Shown in pieces: positions 22,501 through 34,619 of a stretch of DNA of 64,000 bases (the first letter of the stretch is position 1; every line of letters begins with the position of its first letter). The notes below the pieces were generated by a model. The model searched no databases. It was not told the DNA's origin and saw only the letters and a list, made by a program, of their open reading frames with translations. Made by a program: the position numbers and the translations under genes. This DNA is from Opisthorchis felineus. Its lineage: Eukaryota > Platyhelminthes > Trematoda > Opisthorchiida > Opisthorchiidae. The stretch lies in contig SJOL01001744.1 of the NCBI GenBank assembly GCA_004794785.1, positions 10,249 through 74,248 on the forward strand, given 5' to 3'.

Positions 22501-24902
22501 TCCACATTTTCAATTACGTATATTGTCACATGGTGGATCATGTCTGCGTTGATGAGGACATTGGGGGCGAGAACATCAATCTTCATACTGACCGTTATGG
22601 TTCAAGGATAAGCCCAACACTTATGGAGCAGTAACAGTATAAGGCTGTGAATTAAAAACCACTGCAAGCGGGTCTAGAATATTTCACTCATAGGCTTGTG
22701 TTCTGGGGCTACAATCACTTTATAAGGAACAAGATCATGAACTCTCCAGAAAGGCGGGCTTAGTCTCAAGAAATTGGAAATCCCGTGGAAATCTGGTGGA
22801 ATCTCCTGAAATGTTGTCTCTCTTTAGAGAGCTCTTCTTTCGGGGTGGGTTACTGTGATTTGAACACATTTTACGTGGACCCGGCTACTGTGACGAACTC
22901 CGTCATTCCGGACAGCGTATATGAACCACTTGTAAAACTACATCGTTGTCTCCATAGCTCAGGTACAAGCAAATCCAAGTGGTTCGAAACTGCTTATTTC
23001 GACTGTTCTGGTCGCTTCTAACTAACGTTACTAACCTTTCAGTGACAGAGGAAATCCCCGAAACCAATGAATCTGGTAACCTGGCTACTATGCTGTATTT
23101 TCGCTGTTCTGTCCAGCTGAGGTTCTCGAAACCCTTGTTAGTCTCTTTGTGCCCATTGTTGCAACTTTGTATATCTTTACAATTGCCTCCCATCTTGAAT
23201 GACTGTCTTCCCGGTTATCAGTTCAAACGAACCGTCCTTTTTATTTTTGGTATAATTAAGCTCTTCCAGTTTTGCAAAGACCTTTATATTTTCCGTTTTT
23301 CTTGCTACGCAAATCGTTTTTACCGCCTTTGTTATACTATTTTTGTATCAAAACTTTGGTCAGCTATAAATTTGTTTCAGGGCATCAATTTACGACCCGG
23401 TTTTGATCACGCGTTGACTGTTGATCCATGTCAGCTTTGCTTTTTGGAGTATTTCACCGTTTGTCGAAAACCGTTGAGGTTTGTAGTCTTTTATCCATGT
23501 AATTACTTTTATTTTTGTAGTACGGCACACTTGCGTAACCATTCGTTCGCAGTTTTGCTGGTTTGGTTGCTAACTTTGGTGCTCGTTGCTCAAGTAATCG
23601 AAACGGTCGTTACACTCATTGCTCATGTATTTTGGTCTGTCTCTTATTTTCAATGGAGATTTCGTTTTGTAGGTGTAACCACTCTATGCTGAAAGGCAAG
23701 GAGGCATTGTACAGTTGTTTCATTTTCGTTGGGAACCACCAGCAGCGTATATCTCACGGAACTCCAGGGAGTTACGAACCCGTGACCTCCCGGCCAGTAG
23801 CTTAAACACTTTCGGCCACGAGCGGCTGATCAGTAATGTAATTAATTCGCAGTCATATAGGCTATAGCGCCACTCATCCTTGAATCATGGAATTGACCTC
23901 ACGTGGTCACATGTTGATTGGCTCCTCGAGTGATGACTTTTCATCTGGAAGGTTCACTCATCGTATGATTTTTTCTTCCATCTGAGCTACTTATAGTCTG
24001 TTGGTATTGTGAGGGGATTAGTTACCCTCGGTAATGACACTGATAGGTCAGCAGACTACGCTAATTTGTACACCATCAGCACCCACCAACTCCTTTCTAT
24101 GCATCATCGCTTTACCTAACTGATGTATATACCTTTCTGTCAGAACTTTTTGTAAGTTTGCCTCGCTACTACACTGCGACAGAAGCTACTCGCCTTGATA
24201 AAAGTTTATGGTACACTGAGGCCTCGTCATCATGCAAGTACTTTTTCACGCCTTCATTTGGATCTTCAGTCAAAACCAGATAGCTTGAAGGTACTCATTA
24301 AGATTACGGTTGGGCATCTTGATAAAATAAACATCTTACCTTTTCGGTTGGTCAGTTACGTCTACTCGTGTCTGCATTGACGATCCTAACGTCCTTTTCC
24401 TTCTCAGGCCTTATCGCCGTTATCTCCGGTTCTCAATCGGGTCGTTCTACTTCCTTCAGATGCAATAAGAGGAGATGATGCCTTCGGCGAGAAATTTGCG
24501 TGCTTGAGCATCGAATGGATCGCACCTGCTCAGTCTTTTTCAACCTGTTTCCATCGTCCGACCGAGGAACAGTTTCCCGGCTTTACGATTTTATCTGTCC
24601 TCTCACTCTTGTCCAATTGGTTGGCCTATTTATCTCGAATAGAACTTCGGGGTATTGTGGTAGGCTATTCCCAATATCGGGACACTTACACCGTCCGACC
24701 CATGGGAATAGCTTGTATGTACCCAGCAACATTGGGTTGTGGACAGTTGCCTCTTTTGGATGCATGGCCTTTGCAACTGTTGATTTATTCAGCTCGAACA
24801 TGTTGCTCAACACTTGTCTATTTATCCTCCCGTCTTTCGCCCCGTTCGAACTTCCCGAATCCGCGCCTTTTGTTTTCTTTTACCGATGTCGACAACCTTT
24901 GA
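19175..24902 (+). CDS. Candidate multi-exon gene for an unrecognised membrane protein
   Basis: Exons proposed from splice signals and phase: 19175-19462, 20443-21783, 21875-21919, 22830-22962, 23043-23672, 24157-24290 and 24408-24902. Every junction keeps the frame, including the split codons at 22962/23043 and 23672/24157. The product would be about 1000 residues. Exon 1 has two hydrophobic segments (LILLFGSLILILTV; YFYLCLFTALL). Exon 2 (447 codons) is mostly polar and acidic, then becomes aromatic and hydrophobic (LLFSLLRPFWWVFYQTRW; LLFGLFNHMLEVF). Exon 5 is strongly hydrophobic (LLVWLLTLVLVAQVIE). A stop lies in frame just before the first ATG. A good acceptor at 19419 (CCTTTTCACAG) means exon 1 could instead be internal and shorter. 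A CTAAC branch-like site precedes exon 7. AATAAA at 24988-24993 fits the 3' end. I do not recognise the family; small hidden introns in exon 5 are possible. Confidence 0.5.
19482..19526. repeat. (AT)n microsatellite
   Basis: Uninterrupted AT dinucleotide repeat of about 22 units, starting about 20 bases after the proposed donor of exon 1 of the membrane-protein gene, inside its first intron. Likely length-variable between individuals. Confidence 0.95.
23709..23990 (-). repeat. SINE-like repeat family 2, copy a
   Basis: A dispersed repeat of about 290 bases, recognised because the block at 41677-41970 aligns with it almost end to end. In minus orientation it contains a tRNA-like core: GTGGCCGAAAGTGTTTAAGC resembles an A-box of a Leu/Ser-type tRNA, and GGGTTCGTAACTC resembles a B-box. 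About 160 bases of unrelated sequence lie before the A-box. It differs from family 1 in sequence and layout. Here it sits inside the intron 23673-24156 of the candidate membrane-protein gene. Confidence 0.75.
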
Positions 24903-24987
24903 ATATTAAAAACACTTCGTATAGCCGTTTGGAACCACAGAACTATTTTTCGAAGGACATGATCTAATTTTTTTTCCTTGACGCTAA

Positions 24988-24993
24988 AATAAA
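24988..24993 (+). promoter_or_regulatory. Polyadenylation signal AATAAA
   Basis: AATAAA 86 bases after the stop codon at 24902, the expected distance for the 3' end of the candidate membrane-protein gene. Confidence 0.5.
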
Positions 24994-27900
24994 CATTTGT
25001 TATTCGCTGTTCTAGGCAGTTTGATTGCAAGCGTTTCATCCCTAATAGAGGTGACATTCCCAGCGTGTTGTTGCAAAGCGGGGCGTACCAGTGGAGTTAG
25101 ATTATGCGGATGAAATGTTGTTTTAACGGTCCTGCGTCCGCACACACTGCTGTAAATAGAGCATCGGAAGGGCCTCTTGGTTTCGGCAGCGCTGTACATC
25201 TACACAGTGCAAATTCTTGTCCATTCTATCCCTCTGAAACTGCAGGATGTGGAGTTTGCGTTTTTCGATGGGTTTACCTATCTCAGCAGCTTCTTAAGCC
25301 ATGACCCCACTGCAACAGTTGAAGCCAGTCCATGCAATGAAGCACGACCGAATTTCATCGTTTTTGTCACCGAAGCTACACAGCCGTATCTACGAGACGA
25401 CCGCGAAACTGATTTAGTTGTTAAACTTGGTTTTCCTTACCCAAGGAAGGAACACAGTAGTTTCTCCCCCATGCTCCAACTTCGAGGAAGAAGGTGTAGT
25501 AGGGTTGTGCTTCCTCTAAATCCCGTCTACTAAGACTCACCTAAGTCGATTCCTTGATTCTCGGTTTCTTTGGAAGATCCTCACCATTAGAATAACTCAA
25601 AAGGGATCAGCCGCGTGTAAGAGCAGGGAACTTGTAGTACTATGCCATACAGATGAAAACCATGCTATGGGAATCGCTTAGAGGGAGCAGTTTCGTTGTT
25701 CAGGCACGATTAGCTAAGAAGTACATTAAAACAAGCTGCACATCCCGATCTTTTAGGGGATGCTATTTGGCTCCTCGTGAATACTGGAAGTGGTCCAGGT
25801 TGGGAGGTGGAAAAGTGCTAGTCGGAAGGATATAAATTTAAAAGTTAATCTCACTGCACTTGAGGAAGTAGTCTTGGTTTCGGCGACTACTCTATTTGTA
25901 TTTGTAAACAACTGTCAGCCAGTTTTGTCTATCAAAATACCGACTTGAGTCATCATGCCCACAAATTCGCGATAGTTGTTACTGCATTGTTATGCGAGGC
26001 ACTGTTCACATGCCTATTTACCTGTGTAAACAAAGTAGTGTAAACGAACATGTGCTGTTATCAAAACTCGCTCACCTTCCAATGAGCGTTCAAGTGTACG
26101 GCCATGCTCCCCGTGGTTTGTTCTCCCGGGGTATGCATTTCAACGTCCCAGCACAGTGGAAACGAATGGATGATGGCTGACGAAGGTAGTTTAAGACATA
26201 TTTGCGCCTTATAGTGGGCAATGCCTCATCGTCCTTGTATTTCCGCACTTGATTCCCCAAAAACATCTGCTAACATGTAGTCGGACCCTCACAGCTACTG
26301 TGCTATTTCTAAAGAATTACCTATTGAATCTAACGTTGACACGTCCGTTGAGCAGCAAACCTGTGTCATCTGGTGTGTATCTGCCACGTACCCTGCCAAA
26401 TCCTTACTTCAAGCCCGTTAACATGGGTTTCGGTACTGTTGCACCCTAGAAAGGCGTCACCAGCAGTGTGCAGACTGTTTCAAGTGTGAGTACTCAATGC
26501 ATGTGGTCCCTGACAGGAGTGATGCTTCTCGAGAGGGTGATCTTTCTTCAGAGGGGTTGCGGCTTTCGGGGAATGATTGTTATGCATTCTACGCCGGAGT
26601 TTTCCCTACTCAGAGTCTCGCTAAAGTGTATAAATATGTAACAGTTTTCTTTTAGCAATCCGGGTCCCAATTTTCACAGATTATGTTCCAATTTTCGCGT
26701 ATTATGAATAAAATGGGGGTGGTGGATAATGTACTGTCCGCTACGGTTTGGGGAGCTGAACAGCGTCAGAATCAATGAACTGCACAAAAATCCAGGAATC
26801 CTCCTGTGTATACAACGAATGGGTTGCGTAGCGGGTCTCCGAACTTTACTGCGTTTGTTGAATTTGTTTGTGTGTGCATTATCAGGTTTCCCAATTCACG
26901 TAGACTACCACAATAAACTGTTCCATCTACTTGGCCATTTATGACGTGTACTGCTACTATACCCCCTTCCACACAAGTACCTCCCTTTGAATAGGCCTAT
27001 TTATGAGGGACTGCAGTAGTATTCGGGATTCACGTAGCTGGAAATCACATTTGGAAATCTCAGCCATATTGGAAAAGAATTTGCCCGTCGCGAGTACTCA
27101 GGTGCCTATTTGATGCCTCAATGCCCAAAACAAAATTTGCATCCTGTTCCATGTTTAGAGGGGATACTGGTCCTTGGGACTACCTAGAATGGTCTCTTCG
27201 GGAGGTAGGGATGGTATCTCAGGAGTTATCAGTTCCACTCCAAATTTCACCAGAACTGAGGCAGGTGCTCTTTACTTGAGGGTGTAATTATCTCCTTTCT
27301 CATACGACCAGCATTTTTGTCTCGCTTGACTGACTGCATCCCCGAGGTGCATCTGTCCTCTAAACCGAAACTCACGTGACCTATTTTCGGTTAATGTGAC
27401 ATTTGCCAAGTAATAGCGGCCAACCAAAGTCCATAACCCAAACCTGGGTTCGTTCGTCATTAATAACTGTTTTACAAAACCTCACGCTTAAAGACATGAA
27501 TATATGGACGACTTGTATGTGTGCTGGCACATTTCTGGCAGACGAAAGTCTCGATATCTGGTTACTTTGGTCGAAAGTTTGCTTACGTGGATTTTGTTAA
27601 GTGTGAGGCAGAGGCACAAAACAGGACACTGTGGAGTGAGACGAATCGAAATGGAGTTTGCTAATTCACCTACCGCCAACTTCAAGTCAGACGCAATTAC
27701 ATCACCGGAACTGTTGGATATGGAGATCCATCAAGCTGGATGTGCAGCGACGGTGATCGTGTTTGTGCTGGTCGCACTGGATTGGTCGGCCACCAGCAGA
27801 ATCACGGTGAAACGTCGGTGGATAAAATAAGTTTTCCATAATACGCCTTAGGTCTCTGAGGGTATCACATAGTGAAGCCTGTGACAGTGCTAAAGTGACT

Positions 27901-30900
27901 TTCCGTGACCGTCGCCATACAAACAAAGACCTACAAAACTACCTTAGCACACTGGTCAGTCCAGTGTGTTACGCCCGCGATGGTGCTAGAAGTGATTTTC
28001 AGTGATCATCGTCCTGTGGGTGGAATCATGGATAACTACGAAAAAGCACGCGGTTGCATTCTGTGCTTCACCTATTATTGATGCAACCCGATCGGTATTG
28101 AGTTCGTGTTTTCATTCGTCAAAAAAGCCCGCTTTAATGCCCTGGATATCCCGGAGCGTCGAACCTTCAATGACCTTCTGTGACCATCGTTTTTTAAACC
28201 AAGTTGAATGCTGGCTAGCACTAGCTAGCCACATATGTGTGCCTGGAGTTCGTCTTCTGAATGGTGTGGATCATCAGATGACTGTATGCATTGTGAGGCT
28301 GAACTGTTCGGTTGTACCCACGTGAAGTGAAAATTAAGGGTCACTTGCTGGGTATGCTGGTGGACTTATAACTGCTCCCTTCTGTTCACTCTCCGGTCTT
28401 ATTTCTTCGGGCTTCCACCCGATACATGGAGTTTAAGTGGGTGCGCTTGCGACTCAGCGCAAACCGTATGTGGCACTGCCAATTGTGTCCATCGACATAG
28501 TCCCATATGACAGGCCAATCCGGAAAAGGATGCCAACCCAACGCGTTCCTCGTAAATATACAAATAAGTTTGTTCGTATTAGAGATTGTGGCGAGTCCGA
28601 CAAAGTACAGTTTTAGAACAATAGGCAATCTTATCTCTCACAATACAGTCATATCATGAGCAGATTAGTTACGAGGAGGATTAGTGTTGAGAGTTTACTT
28701 TGACTCGAACTTACCATTTGGGTTGGTTCCGTACCCGTGAACTTCACGCGTGGTGTGTTGCTGCACTTTCTGTCTAAAGTAGTTTGCATGTTCAATGCAT
28801 CTCTTACCAATGGCCCTCTTAACAACTCTTTCTATTATATGCTTTGTGGTTGCGCACGGTACTCACAAGTGCCAAGCTGTCCATCTCTTTATAGCACCTC
28901 TTCATTTCTAGTACGGATGTTTTTTGCCTTTTCAGAGTCGCACTAGGAAGGGAGTAAAGACCTGTATAATGAGTTCGGAAATAGACCGATTCAGACTGTA
29001 GTAAGCTGCTGCATATCAGCGTCCACTATATGGCGATACACCTTGACCCTTTCAGTTATTGGGGATATTCGGTACAAACGTTAACTCTCAGCAGTTGGTG
29101 AAGAATGGTGCCAGCATGGCACTAATCACACCTGATGAGTAACACTGAACAGTCATGTTTCAGTCGAATGTGATATCCGGACCTAACGTTCGGTTATACG
29201 GAGATTGTATATAGAATGAAACCGTCTTACTAGATCTACCATAGACAGAAGGAAAAGGCGCCCATTTTGGGAAAGAAATTGAGGGTAAGTGAGCTAATCG
29301 AAGACGGGAAAATTTGTCGGAAGGCGCATGAATTTGAGTAAGTTTTGATTTACTCCTTCGTACCGGACAGGAAATTTAATACGCAACTGAAAGAATAGTT
29401 TTTCTGCTTTGATTCACACTCGTCAGTGCTAATTTGTCCTAAATACGTACTCCTCTATATTTTGACTACAACCCCGATACGATCAGATGCGATTGCTTTT
29501 TAGATATCCTAACATAGAAGGTACAATGTATGTATTAAGCCACAGAGTGCAATCTGAATCAACAGCGCAGGCAAATGGACAGTGAATGAACTTCTCGAGC
29601 TTTAAATGAGGTCAGGCGGCAGACGGCGAGTCTTTTTGAAGTGATCACCAGACCTTGTACCAGCAAGAATATTGTTGTGTGTGAAAGTTATGTTTGATAT
29701 GAGTATTTTAATTTAGCTCTGCAAGCATCTGATGTGGTAATTGCATCATGTTTTAATGCGTGTGCCTTTTTGCCCACATATCCTAGTTTCAATTAGGATA
29801 CTTGTTTTACCATTTCCGGTGGTGCGACACACTCGTTATGGAAAAGCTATCCCAAAAGCTCCACAAAATCCCAACGGGCCTCTAATTTCAGTGTGATTAA
29901 ACCAAAAGACTAGGAGTTATGTATCAGCCTGAATCAGCTTTTCGGATGCTGCATTGCTTTAAGTCATTTTTTACGGGAGTAAAGTCCCAGTCCAGCGCTT
30001 GCTCATTCGTTGTGGGCTATCCAGAATAGTCTTGCCTGGCCATGGGGGAGATTGTCCAAGTATGGTTTTTATGTGAACTCAGAAAATAGCGTGGCTACTC
30101 AAAAGTAATCAAAAGTCATCCGAGAATTTTAAGACACACGAAGCACTCGGACCGCAAAGCAGTGAAAGAGAGATCATTGGGCGGCACAGTCAGTTCAGTT
30201 ACGCGACCGTTATTATTGGTGTTATACGAAAAACGCACACCACTCTGGTGTCGAAATGTTCATCTGTTGAAAACGCACTATGCGTTTGCATCCTGTACGC
30301 GCTAGTGGGGTTGTCTCGCATGTTAAATGAATGGAGTCGAAATTCCAGTATCAAACCATCGAATCTTTACATTAACAACGCACGACGACTGATCATAACT
30401 TACCGTTAAACCACCTCATTACAAATTTGTCTCAACGAATCGGGTCTCGCATTATTCCATGCATATTAGTCTAACACGAAGCAACTGAGCGATATTCTGC
30501 TTATACTGTATTACATCACTCTGTCTAATCGCCCCGTCTCACAAGAGAGGAATTTTCGCGACTGAACCATGTGTACAAAGTCAGTGTCTGGACAATCAAC
30601 CTACTCGTCATAGATGATAGGCAAGGGATGCATTTTTTTACCAAATGAAGCTGCGAAGGAGAGTTGTACCCAGCTGACACATCCAAATAGCTGACACCCT
30701 TTCTATCCCATCGAGCGCGTGCATTACAGGCACCCTTCAAGGCATATACGCCACATGACTGAGTAAAGTCATAGGGTTTTACTATCACACACACTTCCAG
30801 TTAGTTGAAAACGCCCTGAATAGACAAGTTACTGGATACTTACGATTAAAACACATTCCACCCATTAAAGAGAAGAAAGGACGAAGTTACGATCACTTCA

Positions 30901-33900
30901 TGCACTAGTCAACCGAGTTACAGCAACCTGTTATTTGTGCCAGTTTAGTTGAGTCAGTTCACGCCATACTGAACAAACCTATATAACTTACATTCTATGA
31001 TCGAACATTTGGGGTGCATTTTTCTCGTGAATACATCTCAGATAAAAATGCACGAGTCAGTTCAATACATCCGGACCAGTTACACGAATCAACTTTGCTC
31101 TGATAGTTTGCTGCGGTTCTGCTGAGACGGTTGTAGATACATGGCACCCTCGCTCTTGTTAGGAGCTATCACCTTGAGTGTTAATTGAGGTGTGTTTACT
31201 ATTGGGGATGAATGTCCTTCATTCGCACTGCGTTCTGAGGGTTGTTTTCCTAGTTGGGATTTCTTGGGCTATTTTTGGGTTCACTGAAAACATTCATTCT
31301 CTGGAAGCTATTGCATCCTGTGAGTCGTTTGTTGAGGAATTACAGTTGTTATGTTATATTTTGCTTTGTTAATCTCGGTATTCGCGGTCTTTTCAAGATG
31401 GTGGGTCTTAGTTGTTTACCGGATCTCTAATCACTCACCAGTCATCAGTATCAGCGACATTACCGCGTGATCCTAACATCTTGATTTCTAAATATGTCAG
31501 GTTTTAGACTCGCCCGCGTTCGGTCATCATAGTATTTTGTTAACATGAGTGGTGACGTCTCTGGTTATGGTGAAGCATGCTAGGTGGTCATCTACTTTTC
31601 TGAGACCTCATGGTCAGTATCACAGCTATGTGGACAAGCGGATGTGAAAACACTAATCCTGTTGAAGTTAAGATTCACTGCAATAAATCGAACATACTGC
31701 CACGTTACTTCGCGGTTTCACCTCCCCCCCCCACAAAAAACTGTTGGCAAAAACACACTGTTAGACATCACGCATGTGTGCCCGCCCATGCTCAACACAC
31801 CCTTTTAAAATATATGGATGATAGTAACTGTCTTTACATTCCTAGCAGGTCCCGAAACTCCTACTGTCAAAAAAATGATGGAGATCTCGTGATTTTTTGA
31901 CTGGTTGATTCCAATTGGCAATGCTAATCTTCGTGTGGTACGCACTATCGAGCGTCTACATAACGAGCTCTTCTGAAGTGTAGTTGTGTTGGTGAGCATA
32001 CTGAGGCCAAATTATTGCATTGGGTAGTTCTAGTATGTTTCAGTCATTTCCGTAATAGCCATGGGCTTAAAGCTATCAGGACCAAAAAGGTTTGCAGTGC
32101 GGGTAGCCATTTGCCCATTCAGTGCATAAGTTTCTCATATAAGCTTCTGTTGAGAGGGGACCTTTTGCCCCTGTTGGGAGTTTGAGGTTGATTTTTCAAA
32201 GATTATCGATTCCGAAAAAAAACCTCTTACTAGACCGCAGGTATTTGGTAATGTTTTGCAGCTGTTTTGTCTTCGGAAAGGGATGATTATGCATCACATA
32301 TAACCAGTGGGGAATAATAGTAATCAAGTTAAAGGCAGTTTTGTAACGATATCCTGTCAGGAGTTCAGTCTTTTAATCTTTTTTGCCTGGGCTTTCTTCC
32401 AGCTTGTTGGTTTCTCTGAACGTATGATGATGGGCCACAAAGTTTGACGCGGAGTATTCTCTCATATATGTATTTTTGTCCTGAAAAGTGTATAGTAAAG
32501 GTGATGCTCAGAACCATTCCCCACAGCAGTCGGTCTGTCTACACACTGCCAAATCCAGAACACTTGAATGAATTATTCGGTTTTATGGTCCTTATGGTCC
32601 TTTGGGATTTGACAATGCGAACTGAAGCTGACTCACTGGTTAACAGAACCTCCATAATCTCTCACAAAAATGACCCAATTCTGCGTATTTATCGAATATA
32701 TATATATATTCACAGACAACAAAACATTAGTCCATGCTGCTCAGTGGTATTGTTTTGCATACAATTTTTAAGGTGAAATTCAATTCGCTTTCTCACTCAG
32801 GAACAGATTCCCCAGGAAATACTTCCGAATATATGCATAGGTCATATGATACGCTCTACATGATGATGTTCTACACTGATGATGAAGAAACCTACAATAC
32901 GAACACTCTGAACACGCAGAGGATCGGCATTGGTGTTACCTCAGAGGGGAAGTTCCCTTATAGGTGACATTTAGGTGTGTTGATGACCACCGCTATATTT
33001 TTTTAAGTCATAAGCGTTCTTTAGTCTAAACTAAGATCGTGAGAGTCCATTTGCGATATCGCTGTCCCAAGTGTTCATCACGATTAATGATTCTGACATT
33101 TTGACAGAACTGATCTTCTCGTCCACAAATCGACAAAGGGATACATACATTTGCTAACGAAATATACCATGATATAACTGTACAGTGTTATCAATAACAT
33201 AACGCTGACAACACCTGGAAAGGATTTCGACTTTTCCTGAGGTAGCTGTGGCGATACGCACTGACAGGATGTCCCGTTATTAAAGAAATGAATCCAAATG
33301 TCGACCGCGAATTCGCTTGGAGTGCGTTGATGCAGAATATTCTGAAGGATCACACACATCATAGGAAGAGTCAACGGAAAACTATAGCTTCCAAAATGGA
33401 AAACAAAGCAAGTGAACTACTTTCCTGATCAAGAACGAATTCAAATTGTAAATTCATAGCTGAGTCAATTTCATTACGAGAATACAGTTTTCAGGTGTTA
33501 TTTGTTTTGTTTTGAGATGCCCGAACTGAACGTGACCTAACTGAGTTCACAAGCAGGTTTTCCGATCGAATTTGTTGGTGATCTCGGTCGCCGACCAGCT
33601 TCGAGCGCTATTTGAACCGCTTCATCCACTCTTTGTGGGTGCACGTTCACAACCAAAAACAGTTACCGGTTCGGAGTGGGGGGTATGTGCTTAGCCAAAA
33701 CTTCAGGCAGTCGGGAGCTGCCTCTGGCATCATAGGATATCGCACCTGATTATAAATAGGCTCTACCTTGTTCCTCACAGCGTATACGATTCGTACTTGC
33801 GCTTGGAGATAAATTCTAGATACTTTAGGACTTTCTAAAAGCAGTTTAAGATTGTTCTCGGTCTCGATACTAGTTAATCAGCTCTTTCATTTGAGAAGAT

Positions 33901-34296
33901 GGCTACCATCCTAGTCTTGAAATTTTCAGTAGTGAAGGTAAACTAATGGCCAACCTTCGATGTTGAATCTGACACCGACTACAATATCCTCCAAGGATTG
34001 CGCAAAAGTATCATTCAGGTTTTCTTGAACTCTAATGCGGTGAAAAACCACTATAGTTAGTCTGGCATCACGTTCTTATCCGGAAATTGTAGTGAATTCC
34101 AAGACTTCCTTTTCTTTTTTTTCCTTTTTTATAGAAAATTTCAACTTGTGCTCTCAAATGCTGCTGCCGTTATCTCCCAGATGCATTTGGAACTTCATGG
34201 AGGGCAATGACGTTCAAGCGGATGGTATGAAAAGGTTAACGCCAAATACAGTATTAAGGGGCGTTAGAGATTAACGCGGCGTATGCGCTGTACTAG
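24994..34296. other. Long stretch with no recognised gene
   Basis: Mostly AT-rich anonymous DNA with short frames. At 25160-25330 (+) a frame containing FDGFTYLSSFLSHD faintly resembles the thumb region of LINE reverse transcriptases (VDEFTYLGSTLS in the family) and may be an old LINE scrap. A run of eight C lies near 31722. From 28.9 to 30.5 kb no frame longer than about 60 codons occurs on either strand. No copies of SINE family 1 or 2 were seen here. Confidence 0.35.
34293..34296. repeat. Target site duplication CTAG (left)
   Basis: The four bases directly before the left LTR are CTAG, and the same four follow the right LTR at 38815-38818. A 4-base duplication is normal for Ty3/gypsy integrases. 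Confidence 0.85.
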
Positions 34297-34605
34297 TGTA
34301 GGGAGGGAAACCCTTCTCTGCAGAGTTGTTTATTAGAAAACGCCAACTAAACAGTTACAGACTATTGGACAGGAAGGTTAAACTCTCATTTGCATGTTGT
34401 TTTTAAAAACGGAATATCCATCTTCTTCTCGAACGCGTCTTCTTGAACTCTCCTGGATATTCATTGACTATCGCACAATTGCAAGCAAAAACTGTAAAGT
34501 AGTTCCACAAATTCCGTAATAAATCCCACCTTCCATTAGATCAAGGCGAAGTTACGAGAACACACATACTACTCGCATGCGTCATCAGTAGTACCCACCG
34601 TTACA
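34297..34605 (-). repeat. 3' LTR of the gypsy element
   Basis: 309 bases, the mirror of 38506-38814 in the same orientation with 5 differences. On the minus strand it starts TGTAACGG and ends CCCTACA, so it has the usual TG...CA ends. An AATAAA in element orientation (34329-34334), about 35 bases before the LTR end, is a likely polyadenylation signal. Confidence 0.95.
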
Positions 34606-34619
34606 CACCTTCACCCTTT
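34606..34619 (-). promoter_or_regulatory. Polypurine tract (plus-strand primer)
   Basis: On the minus strand AAAGGGTGAAGGTG lies directly against the start of the 3' LTR. This is where second-strand DNA synthesis should begin. Its first two bases are also part of the TAA stop of the Gag-Pol frame. Confidence 0.8.

Noticed and set aside
23755..23825. tRNA-Leu/Ser-like sequence on the minus strand
   Set aside because: Lies inside a dispersed 290-base repeat found again at 41.7 kb; no proper cloverleaf.
25177..25533. Plus-strand frame of 118 codons as a further exon of the membrane-protein gene
   Set aside because: It lies after the stop and AATAAA of that gene and instead faintly resembles the thumb of a LINE reverse transcriptase; too weak to annotate either way.
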